From Clostridiales bacterium UBA2432 (GTDB lineage Bacteria; Bacillota; Clostridia; Lachnospirales; Vallitaleaceae): a stretch of 64,000 nucleotides of DNA. The translations under genes and the position numbers were made by a program. Location of the stretch: NCBI GenBank assembly GCA_002342805.1, contig DDQW01000074.1:116506-180505 (forward strand). The letters run 5' to 3'. The first letter of the stretch is position 1. The number at the start of each line of letters is the position of its first letter. The notes below the pieces were generated by a model. That model was given only the letters and a program-made list of their open reading frames with translations, had not been told where the DNA came from and made no database searches. Positions 8,198 through 17,106 of this stretch are shown piece by piece.

Positions 8198-9223
8198 ATG
8201 AGTCAACAATTTTACAATAAAGATGATGACAATGTTGTCGATATTGATATGAAAGCAATGCGTAAGAAAATCTTTACTTTCGGACCCATTATAATTATTG
8301 TACTCGTCATTGCATTTGTTTTGTTAAATAGTATATATATGCTAGAAAACAGAGAGAATGCAGTTGTATTACGCTTTGGACGAGTCAATGAAGTGGTAAC
8401 CGATCCTGGATTACATTTTAAAGTACCGCTAATGGATCAAGTGGAGAAGGTGGACGTTCGTTCGATCTATAATATGGAGTATGGATTTAGAACCGAATCA
8501 GCCGGTACAGAAACAGAAAGTGCACAGTATTCGGATCAACAAGCAGAAGCCACAATTATTGTGGATGGAGCTAATAATAATGCTTCTATTGCCTTAATTG
8601 AGTTGATTATTCAGTACCGTGTAAATAATCCGGTGGATTATTTGTTTAAGGTGGATGATCCAGAAGGAACGCTACGTCTTGCCCTTGAAGATGTTATCCG
8701 TTCAAGTGTTCAATCATTAACTTTAGATGAAGCAAAGACACAAAAAGAGCTCATCGATGCATCTGTGCTTCCTAAATTACAGCAAAAGATGGTTGAGTAT
8801 GAGTCCGGTCTTGAAATTATTCTTGTCGGTACACAAAATGTTCAATTTTTGGAAAATGTAGAAGCTGCATATCAGCAGAAAGAAAACGCGAATCAGTACA
8901 AAAATGGTAAGCGAGAAGATGCAGAAAAATATAATAATACAGTCATTCCACAAGCGCAAGCAGAAGCTACAAAACTAGTTGAGGATGCATATGCATACCG
9001 GGCAGAAGTTGTTGCAAATGCTAATGCGGGTGTAGCTGAATTTAATGCATTATATCGAGAATATATAAATAATCCGGATATCTTAAAAGAGCGTTATTAT
9101 ATTGATTCGATGACGGCTTTTTTAAGTAACAATAAAATTGTTGTTGATGGTACGGCTGAAGGCGATATCTATAAATTTTATAATTTTGATGATGCCGCAA
9201 TTAAACAGTCGGTGACCAATTAG
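8198..9223 (+). CDS. hflK: SPFH-domain membrane protein HflK
   Basis: A 341-residue member of the stomatin/prohibitin family. One N-terminal transmembrane helix (residues 26-48, IFTFGPIIIIVLVIAFVLLN) is followed by an SPFH domain starting ENRENAVVLRFGRVNEV. A long Ala/Glu-rich helical segment (about 215-290) matches the coiled region of HflK. With HflC it forms a membrane-associated cage that in other bacteria surrounds FtsH and modulates membrane protein turnover. No ftsH lies in the window. The start has AAAGGAGG eight bases upstream. It precedes hflC by 14 bases. Confidence 0.9.
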   Translation: MSQQFYNKDDDNVVDIDMKAMRKKIFTFGPIIIIVLVIAFVLLNSIYMLENRENAVVLRFGRVNEVVTDPGLHFKVPLMDQVEKVDVRSIYNMEYGFRTESAGTETESAQYSDQQAEATIIVDGANNNASIALIELIIQYRVNNPVDYLFKVDDPEGTLRLALEDVIRSSVQSLTLDEAKTQKELIDASVLPKLQQKMVEYESGLEIILVGTQNVQFLENVEAAYQQKENANQYKNGKREDAEKYNNTVIPQAQAEATKLVEDAYAYRAEVVANANAGVAEFNALYREYINNPDILKERYYIDSMTAFLSNNKIVVDGTAEGDIYKFYNFDDAAIKQSVTN

Positions 9224-9237
9224 AAAGGAGGAAAAAT

Positions 9238-10221
9238 ATGAAACGTATAGCAGGAATTGTTTTTGCTGTAGTTGTTGTGCTAGGACTATTTGCCTTGGCC
9301 AATTCAGTATATATTGTGCGTGAAGATGAAGTAGCTATTGTTAAGACCTTTGGAAAAATTAACAATGTTATTATTGCCGCAGATGATGCAGAGGATGTTA
9401 ATAATAACTTGAAACGTAATAATTATCCAAATATTCGTGTCATCACGGAAAAAGGCCTGCATTTCAAGCGTCCCTTTATTGATACTGTTGAACGATATTC
9501 AGCAAAATATTTAACCTATACTTCCAATACAGAGTTAATAAATACCAATGATGAACGACGTATTGAGATTGAAATGTATGCCCAATATCGAGTTCTTGAT
9601 CCGGTTGTATATGGATTAGCAGTAGGAAATAAAGTCGAAGCTAATAAACGAATGGACGAATATGTTTATAAAACAGTCATTAACTCAGCCAACACACTAA
9701 AGTTTGATGAATTCTTTTATCAAAATACATTATCCGAATTATTGGATTCGAAAAAAGATGCATTAAATGAACAGTTGGTGGCTGAGTATGGATTATTTGT
9801 TACCGATATTGGTATTAATCGTAAGAATTTCCCGCAATCAAATGTATCTAACATCGAAGAAAAAATGGCAAAAGAGATTGAAAAAGAATCGGAAAAATTA
9901 ATTGCTGAAGGTGACAGTGAATATATTAAAGCACAATCAATTACCGATCGTCAACGTGCAGAGATTGTTAGTAAAGCTGTTGAAGATGCTGCTATTATAA
10001 AAGCGGATGCGGATGCAGAATCTATTCGTATTTATCAAGAATCCTTACAAAAAGATTTAGAATTTTTCCAATTTATTAAACGTATGGAGATATACGAAAA
10101 CATTCAAGGTAGCACCATATTCTTAGATAACGACAACGCTATTTTTAATTTTATTGGTGGTTATCCAGCTGGAATGCAACCGGTAGTATCGGATGTAGAA
10201 GAATTAGAAACACTTGAATAA
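9238..10221 (+). CDS. hflC: SPFH-domain membrane protein HflC
   Basis: A 327-residue partner of HflK. It has an N-terminal signal-anchor helix (residues 4-24, IAGIVFAVVVVLGLFALANS) and an SPFH domain beginning YIVREDEVAIVKTFGKI. GLHFKRPFIDTVERYSAKYLTY is typical of HflC. The C-terminal half is helical and charged (AEGDSEYIKAQSITDRQRAEI). AAAGGAGG precedes the ATG. A loop insertion (AADDAEDVNNNLKRNNYPN) near residues 43-61 is longer than in E. coli HflC. The pair is closed by a strong palindromic terminator. Confidence 0.9.
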   Translation: MKRIAGIVFAVVVVLGLFALANSVYIVREDEVAIVKTFGKINNVIIAADDAEDVNNNLKRNNYPNIRVITEKGLHFKRPFIDTVERYSAKYLTYTSNTELINTNDERRIEIEMYAQYRVLDPVVYGLAVGNKVEANKRMDEYVYKTVINSANTLKFDEFFYQNTLSELLDSKKDALNEQLVAEYGLFVTDIGINRKNFPQSNVSNIEEKMAKEIEKESEKLIAEGDSEYIKAQSITDRQRAEIVSKAVEDAAIIKADADAESIRIYQESLQKDLEFFQFIKRMEIYENIQGSTIFLDNDNAIFNFIGGYPAGMQPVVSDVEELETLE

Positions 10222-10230
10222 GTAGAAAGA

Positions 10231-10265
10231 AGATGCTTTTAATAATTATTAAAAGCATCTTTTTT
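10231..10265 (+). terminator. Rho-independent terminator of hflK-hflC
   Basis: A perfect 30-base palindrome (10231-10260, arms beginning AGATGCTTTTAAT) is followed by a run of T. It sits 10 bases after the hflC stop. Confidence 0.85.
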
Positions 10266-10274
10266 AGTTCTTCA

Positions 10275-10303
10275 TTGCTATTTTATAAAATTAGGGATAA
10301 AAT
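10275..10303 (+). promoter_or_regulatory. Candidate promoter for glgB
   Basis: TTGCTA (10275-10280) and TAAAAT (10298-10303) are 17 bases apart, 47 bases before the glgB ATG. Confidence 0.4.
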
Positions 10304-10350
10304 ATATATTAGATAATAATTTAACTTGATTTAACCTAAGGAGGGGCATT

Positions 10351-12537
10351 ATGAAATCATACATAAATTCAGATGAATTATATAGCATAACTGAATCGAC
10401 CCATCAAAATCCGCATCATTTTTTAGGGATGCATGAATTACCGGACCAAAGTATATATATCAATGCTTATCAACCATATACAAAAAAAATTGAAGTAATT
10501 GATTTAGATACAAATGACATATACCCGATGGTGTCGGTTGAAAATACAGGGGTATTTACACTAGAGCTCAAGAAAAAAATCAACTACAAATTCAGATATA
10601 CCAACTTTGAGAATGTCAGTTGGGAAAATTATGATCCATATTCGTTTGAACCAACGATTTCAGATCTTGATATGTATTTATTCGGCCAAGGGACTCACTA
10701 TGAGATTTATAATAAACTCGGTGCACATAAAGTTACCGTCAATGGAATTGAAGGTGTCGCTTTTGCTGTTTGGGCTCCAAATGCTTCCCGGGTGAGTGTA
10801 ATTGGTCATTTTTGCGGCTGGGATGGCAGAATTTATCCCATGCGTTTACTTGGTAACTCAGGGATTTACGAACTTTTTATACCGGGACTCAATACAGAAG
10901 AAATATATAAGTTTGAAATAAAATCACGCGATGGTATGATCTTGGAAAAGTCAGATCCATATGCTTCATATGCTGAAATGCGACCGGGAACTGCATCTAT
11001 TGTATGGGATACGTCTTCCTATGAATGGCAAGATTCCGATTGGCAAAATGAACAAATGAAAAATGACTCGCTGAAAAAACCAATGGCAATATATGAATTG
11101 CACTTAGGCTCATGGAAACGAAATGATAGTGAGCATGGGTTTATAAACTATCGAGATTTAGCCCATGATCTTGTGGACTACTTAGAAGAAATGAATTATA
11201 CCCATATTGAATTGATGCCTGTGTTAGAACACCCATTTGATGGCTCATGGGGATATCAAGTTACTGGATATTATGCGCCAACCTCTCGCTTTGGAACGCC
11301 GGATGATTTTATGTACTTTGTCGATTATATGCATCAACATAATATTGGTGTTTTATTAGATTGGGTACCTGCCCATTTCCCTAAAGATGCTCATGGCTTA
11401 CGACGTTTTGACGGTTCGGCACTTTATGAGCATGATGATGCGCGAAAAGGGGAACATCCACATTGGGGAACCATGATCTTTAACTATGGACGTAGTGAAG
11501 TCAAAAACTTTTTAATTGGAAACGCCTTATTTTGGATTGAAAAATATCATATTGACGGTCTTCGTGTTGATGCAGTTGCATCCATGCTTTATTTAGATTA
11601 TGGAAAAGAAGCAGGTCAGTGGATTCCTAATCCCCATGGAGGACGGGAAAATATTGAAGCAGTTGAGTTTTTTAAGCATATGAATTCAGTGATATATGGT
11701 CGTAATCCAGGTGTTGTAATGATTGCGGAAGAATCCACAGCTTGGCCTGGAGTGTCTCGCCCGACTAATATAGGTGGATTAGGATTTGGATTAAAATGGA
11801 ATATGGGATGGATGAATGACTTTTTACGCTATGCGTCCAAAGATCCAATTCATAAACAATATCATCATAATGATTTAACCTTTAGTTTAGTTTATGCATT
11901 TACTGAGAACTTTATACTCGTCTTGTCGCATGATGAAGTTGTTCACGGAAAAGGTTCCATGATTAATAAAATGCCGGGAGATTATTGGCAAAAGTTTGCT
12001 AACTTACGATGTTCCTACGGATTTATGTACGGGCACCCAGGTAAAAAGTTATTGTTTATGGGATGTGATTTTGCTCAATTCGATGAGTGGAGTGAAGCAA
12101 AAAGTTTAGACTGGAATCTATTAGAATTTGATAAACATCGTGAAATGAAAACATTTGTCTCTGATTTAAATAAAATATATCGTGATGAAAAAGCCCTTTG
12201 GGAAGATGACTTTACCAACCGAGGGTTTGAATGGATTAATTGTACAGATGCCTTAGAAAGTATCGTATCTTTTGTTCGAAAAGATGAAAAAGATGAAGAG
12301 CATATCATAGTGATTAGTAATTTTACACCGGTTCCTAAATATATGCATCGTATTGGCGTTCCGCGTGCAGGCTCTTATCAAGAAATACTCAATTCAGATC
12401 ATCAAAAATATGGAGGCAGTGGTGTTCTAAATGAAGGGATTTTGAAGACGCAGTCAATTGCTTGGGACCATAAGCCAAACTGTTTAGATATTAAAGTGCC
12501 TCCACTTGGAACGATTTTCTTAAAGTATATTAAGTAA
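10351..12537 (+). CDS. glgB: 1,4-alpha-glucan branching enzyme
   Basis: A 728-residue GH13-family enzyme that introduces alpha-1,6 branches into glycogen. An N-terminal carbohydrate-binding region (HHFLGMHE; then GVAFAVWAPNASRVSVIGHFCGWDG at about 135-160) is followed by the catalytic barrel. Visible active-site regions are DWVPAHFPKDAHGL, the nucleophile Asp in DGLRVDAVASML, the acid Glu in MIAEESTAWPGVSRP, and LSHDEVVHGKGSM. The length matches other GlgB proteins. AAGGAGGGG precedes the ATG. It stands alone between two terminators with no glgA, glgC or glgP nearby, so the rest of glycogen metabolism must be elsewhere. Confidence 0.96.
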   Translation: MKSYINSDELYSITESTHQNPHHFLGMHELPDQSIYINAYQPYTKKIEVIDLDTNDIYPMVSVENTGVFTLELKKKINYKFRYTNFENVSWENYDPYSFEPTISDLDMYLFGQGTHYEIYNKLGAHKVTVNGIEGVAFAVWAPNASRVSVIGHFCGWDGRIYPMRLLGNSGIYELFIPGLNTEEIYKFEIKSRDGMILEKSDPYASYAEMRPGTASIVWDTSSYEWQDSDWQNEQMKNDSLKKPMAIYELHLGSWKRNDSEHGFINYRDLAHDLVDYLEEMNYTHIELMPVLEHPFDGSWGYQVTGYYAPTSRFGTPDDFMYFVDYMHQHNIGVLLDWVPAHFPKDAHGLRRFDGSALYEHDDARKGEHPHWGTMIFNYGRSEVKNFLIGNALFWIEKYHIDGLRVDAVASMLYLDYGKEAGQWIPNPHGGRENIEAVEFFKHMNSVIYGRNPGVVMIAEESTAWPGVSRPTNIGGLGFGLKWNMGWMNDFLRYASKDPIHKQYHHNDLTFSLVYAFTENFILVLSHDEVVHGKGSMINKMPGDYWQKFANLRCSYGFMYGHPGKKLLFMGCDFAQFDEWSEAKSLDWNLLEFDKHREMKTFVSDLNKIYRDEKALWEDDFTNRGFEWINCTDALESIVSFVRKDEKDEEHIIVISNFTPVPKYMHRIGVPRAGSYQEILNSDHQKYGGSGVLNEGILKTQSIAWDHKPNCLDIKVPPLGTIFLKYIK

Positions 12538-12555
12538 GAAGAATATACATAGAAT

Positions 12556-12604
12556 AAAAAAAGAGCAATTACATCGATATTAATGTAATCGCTCTTTTTT
12601 TTAT
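12556..12604. terminator. Bidirectional terminator between glgB and argH
   Basis: An A-run, the stem GAGCAATTACAT / ATGTAATCGCTC (one A-C mismatch) and a T-run form a hairpin usable from both directions. It closes the convergent glgB and argG-argH units. Confidence 0.85.
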
Positions 12605-13989
12605 TCTATAGTTGCATTTTTTTCTAAATAGTCTTTGGCAAGTTGGTTGACCGTTTCCATTTGTTCTTTGGCTGGTCCGCCGATAACTTGACGCTTATTA
12701 ACACAGGTATCTAGAGAAATTGCTTCAAAAACATCTTCAGTAAAGAGTGGAGAGAGTTTTTGATACTCATCAAGTGATAATTCGCTTAGATTGGTGTTAT
12801 TGTTTACACAATATAAAACCAATTTTCCCAAGACTTCATGGGCATCCCTAAAAGGCAATCCTTTTTTTACAAGATAATCGGCTGCATCTGTGGCGTTTGT
12901 AAAACCACCTTCAGCGCCTGAACGCATAACCTCTTTGCGGACAGTCATGGTGTCAAGTAATTTTGTAAAAATAGGTATACACATTTTAAGCGTATCAATT
13001 GCGTCAAAAGTCACTTCCTTATCTTCCTGTGTATCTTTGTTATAGGCAAGGGGAAGCCCTTTCATAGTTGTTAGTAAGGACATTAAGTCCCCATAAACAC
13101 GGCCGGTTTTTCCACGAATCAATTCGGGAATATCCGGGTTTTTTTTCTGTGGCATGATTGAGCTTCCGGTGCTATATGCATCATCTAAATCGATAAATCG
13201 AAATTCGTGAGAACACCATAAGATGATTTCTTCTGAAAAACGCGACAGATGCATCATAATCATGGAAAGCGTATACAAGACATCTAATAAGAAATCCCGA
13301 TCACTAACAGCATCCATACTGTTTAAACAAATCGAGTCAAAACCAAGAAGTTCAGCGGTCATTTGGCGATTCAGCGGATAGGTTGTTGTAGCAAAAGCAC
13401 CGGCTCCAAGTGGCGATTGATTCATTCGATTATATGTGGTTATCAATCGGTCTCGATCCCGCTTAAACATCTCAAAATACGCCATAAGATGATGACTAAA
13501 TGTTGTGGGTTGTGCCTTTTGAAGGTGGGTATAACCGGGCATAATGGTTTCGGTATGCTGACCGGATAAGCTTAAAATAGTTGATAATAGGTCAAATACG
13601 TCTTGGTCAATGGCCACAATTTCTTTCTTTATGTAAAGGCGCATATCTGTAGCTACTTGATCGTTACGGCTTCGTCCTGTATGCATTTTTTTTGCAACAT
13701 CACCAATGCGTTGAATAAGTAATGATTCAATATTCATGTGAATATCTTCGGCACTAATATCAAAGGTTACTTCATTTTTTTCGATGGCAATTTCTAAGTC
13801 TTTGAGTCCGGATATAATCATGTTGCGTTCATCATTTGTAAGAATATCAGCGGCAGCAAGCATTGTAACATGGGCAATACTACCTTCAATATCTTCTCTA
13901 TACAGTCGTTGGTCAAAGCGTATTGATGAATTGAAGTCATCAACAATGACATCGGTACTTTTGGAGAAACGTCCTCCCCATAATTTCAT
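12601..13989 (-). CDS. argH: Argininosuccinate lyase
   Basis: A 462-residue enzyme of the fumarase/aspartase superfamily that splits argininosuccinate into arginine and fumarate. The N-terminus MKLWGGRFSKSTDVIVDDFN, the segment MHTGRSRNDQVATDMRLY, and the signature loop SSIMPQKKNPDIPELIRGKTGR with the catalytic Ser are all present. The length is normal. GAGGTGAC overlaps the argG stop region, and the intergenic gap is 13 bases, so it is translated from the argG transcript. Confidence 0.97.
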   Translation of the reverse strand: MKLWGGRFSKSTDVIVDDFNSSIRFDQRLYREDIEGSIAHVTMLAAADILTNDERNMIISGLKDLEIAIEKNEVTFDISAEDIHMNIESLLIQRIGDVAKKMHTGRSRNDQVATDMRLYIKKEIVAIDQDVFDLLSTILSLSGQHTETIMPGYTHLQKAQPTTFSHHLMAYFEMFKRDRDRLITTYNRMNQSPLGAGAFATTTYPLNRQMTAELLGFDSICLNSMDAVSDRDFLLDVLYTLSMIMMHLSRFSEEIILWCSHEFRFIDLDDAYSTGSSIMPQKKNPDIPELIRGKTGRVYGDLMSLLTTMKGLPLAYNKDTQEDKEVTFDAIDTLKMCIPIFTKLLDTMTVRKEVMRSGAEGGFTNATDAADYLVKKGLPFRDAHEVLGKLVLYCVNNNTNLSELSLDEYQKLSPLFTEDVFEAISLDTCVNKRQVIGGPAKEQMETVNQLAKDYLEKNATIE

Positions 13990-14002
13990 AGTGTCACCTC
14001 AA

Positions 14003-15214
14003 TTATTTTTTCTCGTTTAATTGTTTCATCATTGCACGAACCTTAAGTGGTAAGCCAAAGAGATTAATAAAGCCTTCAGCATCATGATGATCGTAAAGAT
14101 CACCCGTTGTAAAGCTGGCAATGTCTTCGTTATACAATGAATATGGACTTGTAGCCCCTGCAGGAATGATATTTCCTTTGTAAAGTTTCAATTTCACTTG
14201 ACCGGTTACAGTTTTTTGTGTGTCAGTAACGAAAGCTGTTAATGCTTCACGAAGGGGAGTATACCATTCGCCGGAGTAAACAAGTTCAGCAAACTTAATA
14301 GCTACTTGGTTTTTATAAGCAATTGTTTGTTTATCTAAACATAGATATTCAAGTTCATTGTGTGCATAGTAGAGAATAGTTCCACCGGGGGTTTCATAGA
14401 CGCCACGGGATTTCATACCAACAACACGGTTTTCGACAATATCAATGAGTCCGACGCCGTTAGCCCCACCGATTTCATTAAGTTTTTCGATCATGGTAGA
14501 AGCCTTCATAGATTCACCATTTAATTTTTTGGGTACCCCTTGTTCAAAATCAATGGTCAGGTAGGTGGGTTCATCCGGAGCTTGTTCAGGTGTAACGCCC
14601 ATTTGTAATAACTCAGTATAGTTTGGCTCATTTGCAGGGTCTTCCAAATCAAGACCTTCATGGCTTAAGTGCCATAAGTTTCTGTCACGGCTATAGCTAT
14701 CTTTTTTCTTCATAGGCGCTTCGATATTACGTTCTTCGAGATAAGCTAAAGCATCTTCACGTGATTTAATATCCCAAATTCTCCAAGGTGCAATAATTTT
14801 TAATTGTGGTGCAAGTGCTTTTATTGTAAGCTCAAATCGGACTTGGTCGTTACCTTTTCCGGTAGCACCGTGACAAATAGCTTCAGCACCTTCCTCTAGA
14901 GCAATTTCAACAAGACGTTTAGCGATAACCGGTCTTGCCATAGACGTTCCTAATAAATACTTTCCTTCATAGACGGCATTTGCCTGTACAGTTGGAACAA
15001 CGATGTCATCGACAAATTCATCGGTTACATCTTCGATATATAGTTTTGAAGCACCTGTTTTTAGGGCGCGTTCTTCTAAACCTTCAATTTCTTTTCCTTG
15101 GCCCACATCAATACATACTGCAATAACTTCATAATCATAGTTTTCTTTTAACCATGGGATAATTACGGTAGTGTCTAATCCTCCGGAATATGCTAATACA
15201 ACTTTTTTACTCAT
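14003..15214 (-). CDS. argG: Argininosuccinate synthase
   Basis: A 403-residue enzyme that joins citrulline and aspartate using ATP. The N-type ATP pyrophosphatase loop [10 protein letters not shown] is at residues 8-17. [17 protein letters not shown] and [15 protein letters not shown] are characteristic. AAGGAGG precedes the ATG. It is first gene of argG-argH on the minus strand, with a promoter and ArgR-box-like sites in the 60 bases upstream. Further upstream is the tandem structured repeat that separates it from cls. Confidence 0.97.
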   Translation of the reverse strand: MSKKVVLAYSGGLDTTVIIPWLKENYDYEVIAVCIDVGQGKEIEGLEERALKTGASKLYIEDVTDEFVDDIVVPTVQANAVYEGKYLLGTSMARPVIAKRLVEIALEEGAEAICHGATGKGNDQVRFELTIKALAPQLKIIAPWRIWDIKSREDALAYLEERNIEAPMKKKDSYSRDRNLWHLSHEGLDLEDPANEPNYTELLQMGVTPEQAPDEPTYLTIDFEQGVPKKLNGESMKASTMIEKLNEIGGANGVGLIDIVENRVVGMKSRGVYETPGGTILYYAHNELEYLCLDKQTIAYKNQVAIKFAELVYSGEWYTPLREALTAFVTDTQKTVTGQVKLKLYKGNIIPAGATSPYSLYNEDIASFTTGDLYDHHDAEGFINLFGLPLKVRAMMKQLNEKK

Positions 15215-15241
15215 TATAAATGCCTCCTTATTTCCTTGTTT

Positions 15242-15276
15242 TGATTAATTATACATTAATATTAATAAATATGCAA
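15242..15276 (-). promoter_or_regulatory. argG promoter with two ArgR-box-like sites
   Basis: On the minus strand TTGCAT (15276-15271) and TATAAT (15253-15248) are separated by exactly 17 bases. Two 14-base sites, TGCATATTTATTAA (15275-15262) and TGTATAATTAATCA (15255-15242), each match 12 of 14 positions of the ArgR half-palindrome consensus TGNATWWWWATTCA. They are 20 bases apart and overlie the -35 and -10. A dyad ATGCAAA/TTTGCAT (15271-15289) also covers the -35. The argJ promoter has the same architecture. Confidence 0.65.
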
Positions 15277-15321
15277 ATTGTTTTTGCATTTTGGTGACAG
15301 AGTCACTTTATCCTTGCTCTA

Positions 15322-15381
15322 GGAAAGTCTTAATTTAGCTTTCTGCTTTGAAGCATAGCAGAAAGCGTCAAGGAGCTTTCC
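15322..15381. other. Unit 1 core hairpin of the tandem repeat
   Basis: The outer stem GGAAAG (15322-15327) / CTTTCC (15376-15381) encloses a perfect 10-bp inner stem GCTTTCTGCT (15338-15347) / AGCAGAAAGC (15357-15366). The inner loop is TTGAAGCAT. GTCAAGGA follows at 15367-15374, and its TCAA can pair with TTGA of the loop. Confidence 0.65.
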
Positions 15382-15436
15382 CGCCGCGAGCAATCCGCGG
15401 AGCGGAACGAGGCGTAGCCTCTTTACTCCTTGCTTC

Positions 15437-15502
15437 GAAAGAGTGTCCCTATTTGAGTCATCTGCCTTGAAACATGTCAGATGACGTCAAGGAAACTCTT
15501 TC
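15437..15502. other. Unit 2 core hairpin of the tandem repeat
   Basis: The outer stem GAAAGAGT (15437-15444) / ACTCTTTC (15495-15502) encloses the inner stem GTCATCTG (15457-15464) / CAGATGAC (15478-15485). The loop starts CCTTGAAACAT. GTCAAGGA follows at 15486-15493, and its TCAAGG is the exact complement of loop bases CCTTGA (15465-15470), a possible 6-bp pseudoknot. Confidence 0.65.
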
Positions 15503-15553
15503 TACGCGGATAATATCCCTTTGGGATAACGTGACAGAGTCACTTTATCCTAA

Positions 15554-17011
15554 TTATAACACAGGTGAGAATAAACGTGAGATGGATTCTTTGAATTTTA
15601 TCCAAAATGAACGTTTATCGTAAATTGTTTGGGTTAATTGGCGACAGTAGCGTAAATCTTCATCAAATTCTTTACGTAAACCAATGGATGTTCGTCGCTC
15701 GTAGATGAAGGCGTTGGCTTCAAAATTCAGCTTAAAACTACGAATGTCAAAGTTACATGAGCCAACAGATGCAATCGTGTTGTCAGAAACAATCATTTTT
15801 GAATGGAGAAAACCACGTTCATATATGAAGATTTTTACACCATAGGGAATCAAGTCTCCACAATACGAGTATGTTGCCCAGTACACAAAAAGATGATCCG
15901 GCATTTGAGGAATCATTATACGAACATCAACACCCGAAGCAGCAGCTATTTTTAGGCCTTCTAATATACTGTCATCAGGAATGAAATAAGGCGTCTGAAT
16001 ATATATATATTTTTTTGCCTTATGGATAATCTGAAGGTATCCTTGTTTAATTTGTTGATTAATGTTATCCGGTCCGGAACAAACAATTTGAATGGCTGTC
16101 TTTGAATCAGAAACGACGTGTCGTAAATATTTTGCGGTTGTTGCAAGTTTTTCCATGGAAGCGTTACGCCAATCTAGAATGAAACGAAGTTGCAAAGACA
16201 TCACACTATCTCCGTATAAGCGTAGATGGGTGTCTCGCCAATAGCCGAACCGTTTGCTTTTGCCAACATATTCATTTCCTACATTTAATCCACCAATATA
16301 ACCAAGTGTTCCATCGATGACAACAATTTTTCGATGGTTACGATAGTTTCCTTTTAAGTTGAAGTATTTAAACTTTGAAGGAAAGAAAAAGGCTAACTGT
16401 ATTTTACTTGATTGGATCTTTCCAATGAGCTTTGGTGATAATGTTCGTCCTCCTACATGGTCAACGAGCAGACGTACTTCGACACCTTCAGCAGCTTTTT
16501 GAATGAGTGCATTAATGAGTTTATTACCGATTTCATCGTTTTTTATGATAAAATAGAGGAGATGAATATGTTCTTGTGCGTTGGCGATATCTTCAAAAAG
16601 TTGGTGGAATAAATCAGGACCGTTGTTGAAAATATCAACATGATCATTGGTTGACAAGAGTGCATTGGACATTCGATTATGAAATAATATTAAATCTTTG
16701 TATTCAATGGTTTCAGCATTGCCATAATCAAACTGATTTTCTCGAATAGCGTGTTTTTGGTGGTTGAGGGCTTTGTTAAATAGACGTTCTTCCTCTTTAG
16801 AATAAGCGAAAATTTTTCGTTTAGAGATGTTTTGAGAGAGAAGGATATAGAAGAAAAAGCCGAAACCCGGGAACAAATTCAAAAAAAATAACCAAGCCAA
16901 AGCGGCTGTGGAATTTTTTCGCTCTAAGAGAATAACGATGGTTGATAAAACCAAATTTAATGTAATAAACATTGCATAGTCAAATGTAAATGATTGAATT
17001 ATATCTATCAT
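15554..17011 (-). CDS. cls: Cardiolipin synthase (phospholipase D family)
   Basis: A 485-residue membrane enzyme that condenses two phosphatidylglycerols. Two N-terminal transmembrane helices lie at residues about 8-28 and 36-58. They are followed by two HKD motifs: HRKIVVID with GYIGGLNVGNEY near residue 226, and HSKMIVSD with ASVGSCNFDIRS near residue 405. The length matches bacterial Cls. AGGTGAGG precedes the ATG. It is divergent from argJ, and its stop codon lies 2 bases from the structured repeat; no ordinary terminator with a T-run is seen after it. Confidence 0.93.
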   Translation of the reverse strand: MIDIIQSFTFDYAMFITLNLVLSTIVILLERKNSTAALAWLFFLNLFPGFGFFFYILLSQNISKRKIFAYSKEEERLFNKALNHQKHAIRENQFDYGNAETIEYKDLILFHNRMSNALLSTNDHVDIFNNGPDLFHQLFEDIANAQEHIHLLYFIIKNDEIGNKLINALIQKAAEGVEVRLLVDHVGGRTLSPKLIGKIQSSKIQLAFFFPSKFKYFNLKGNYRNHRKIVVIDGTLGYIGGLNVGNEYVGKSKRFGYWRDTHLRLYGDSVMSLQLRFILDWRNASMEKLATTAKYLRHVVSDSKTAIQIVCSGPDNINQQIKQGYLQIIHKAKKYIYIQTPYFIPDDSILEGLKIAAASGVDVRIMIPQMPDHLFVYWATYSYCGDLIPYGVKIFIYERGFLHSKMIVSDNTIASVGSCNFDIRSFKLNFEANAFIYERRTSIGLRKEFDEDLRYCRQLTQTIYDKRSFWIKFKESISRLFSPVL

Positions 17012-17059
17012 ATCAATACCTCACCTAATCATCCGTTTTTATATATGTTTTTGAATTAT

Positions 17060-17088
17060 ATTGTACCATATTTGTTAGGAATAAACAA
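17060..17088 (-). promoter_or_regulatory. Candidate cls promoter
   Basis: On the minus strand TTGTTT (17088-17083) and TACAAT (17065-17060) are spaced 17 bases. TATAAT at 17060-17055 is an alternative -10. Confidence 0.35.
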
Positions 17089-17106
17089 AAAAATATCGAA
17101 AAATTC

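Larger units (their letters stand above)
15294..15551. repeat. 258-bp tandem structured repeat between cls and argG
   Basis: This fills most of the 339-base gap between argG and cls. The element is bounded by identical 21-base direct repeats (15294-15314 and 15531-15551; the first 20 bases are GTGACAGAGTCACTTTATCC). Inside are two related units of about 115-122 bases. Each starts with a 5-bp/3-base hairpin followed by TTTAYCC or TTTACTCC (hairpins at 15294, 15409 and 15531). Each then has CCTTGCT, an outer stem, an inner hairpin with loop TTGAARCAT, and GTCAAGGA. Stem sequences differ between units while pairing is kept. No open reading frame is present. It begins 2 bases beyond the cls stop. 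I do not recognise it as a named RNA or mobile element. The central part is clearly richer in G+C than its surroundings. Confidence 0.75.

Noticed and set aside
15215..15293. Possible T-box or arginine riboswitch before argG
   Set aside because: The 79-base leader is AT-rich and holds a promoter and ArgR-like boxes; no T-box sequence, specifier loop or terminator/antiterminator pair is visible.
15294..15551. CRISPR array
   Set aside because: Only two or three units with variable internal sequence and long folded repeats; there are no regular spacers and no cas genes.
15294..15551. Insertion sequence remnant
   Set aside because: No transposase fragment and no terminal inverted repeats of the usual kind; the 21-base ends are direct repeats. 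A non-autonomous mobile element is still possible and is discussed in findings.
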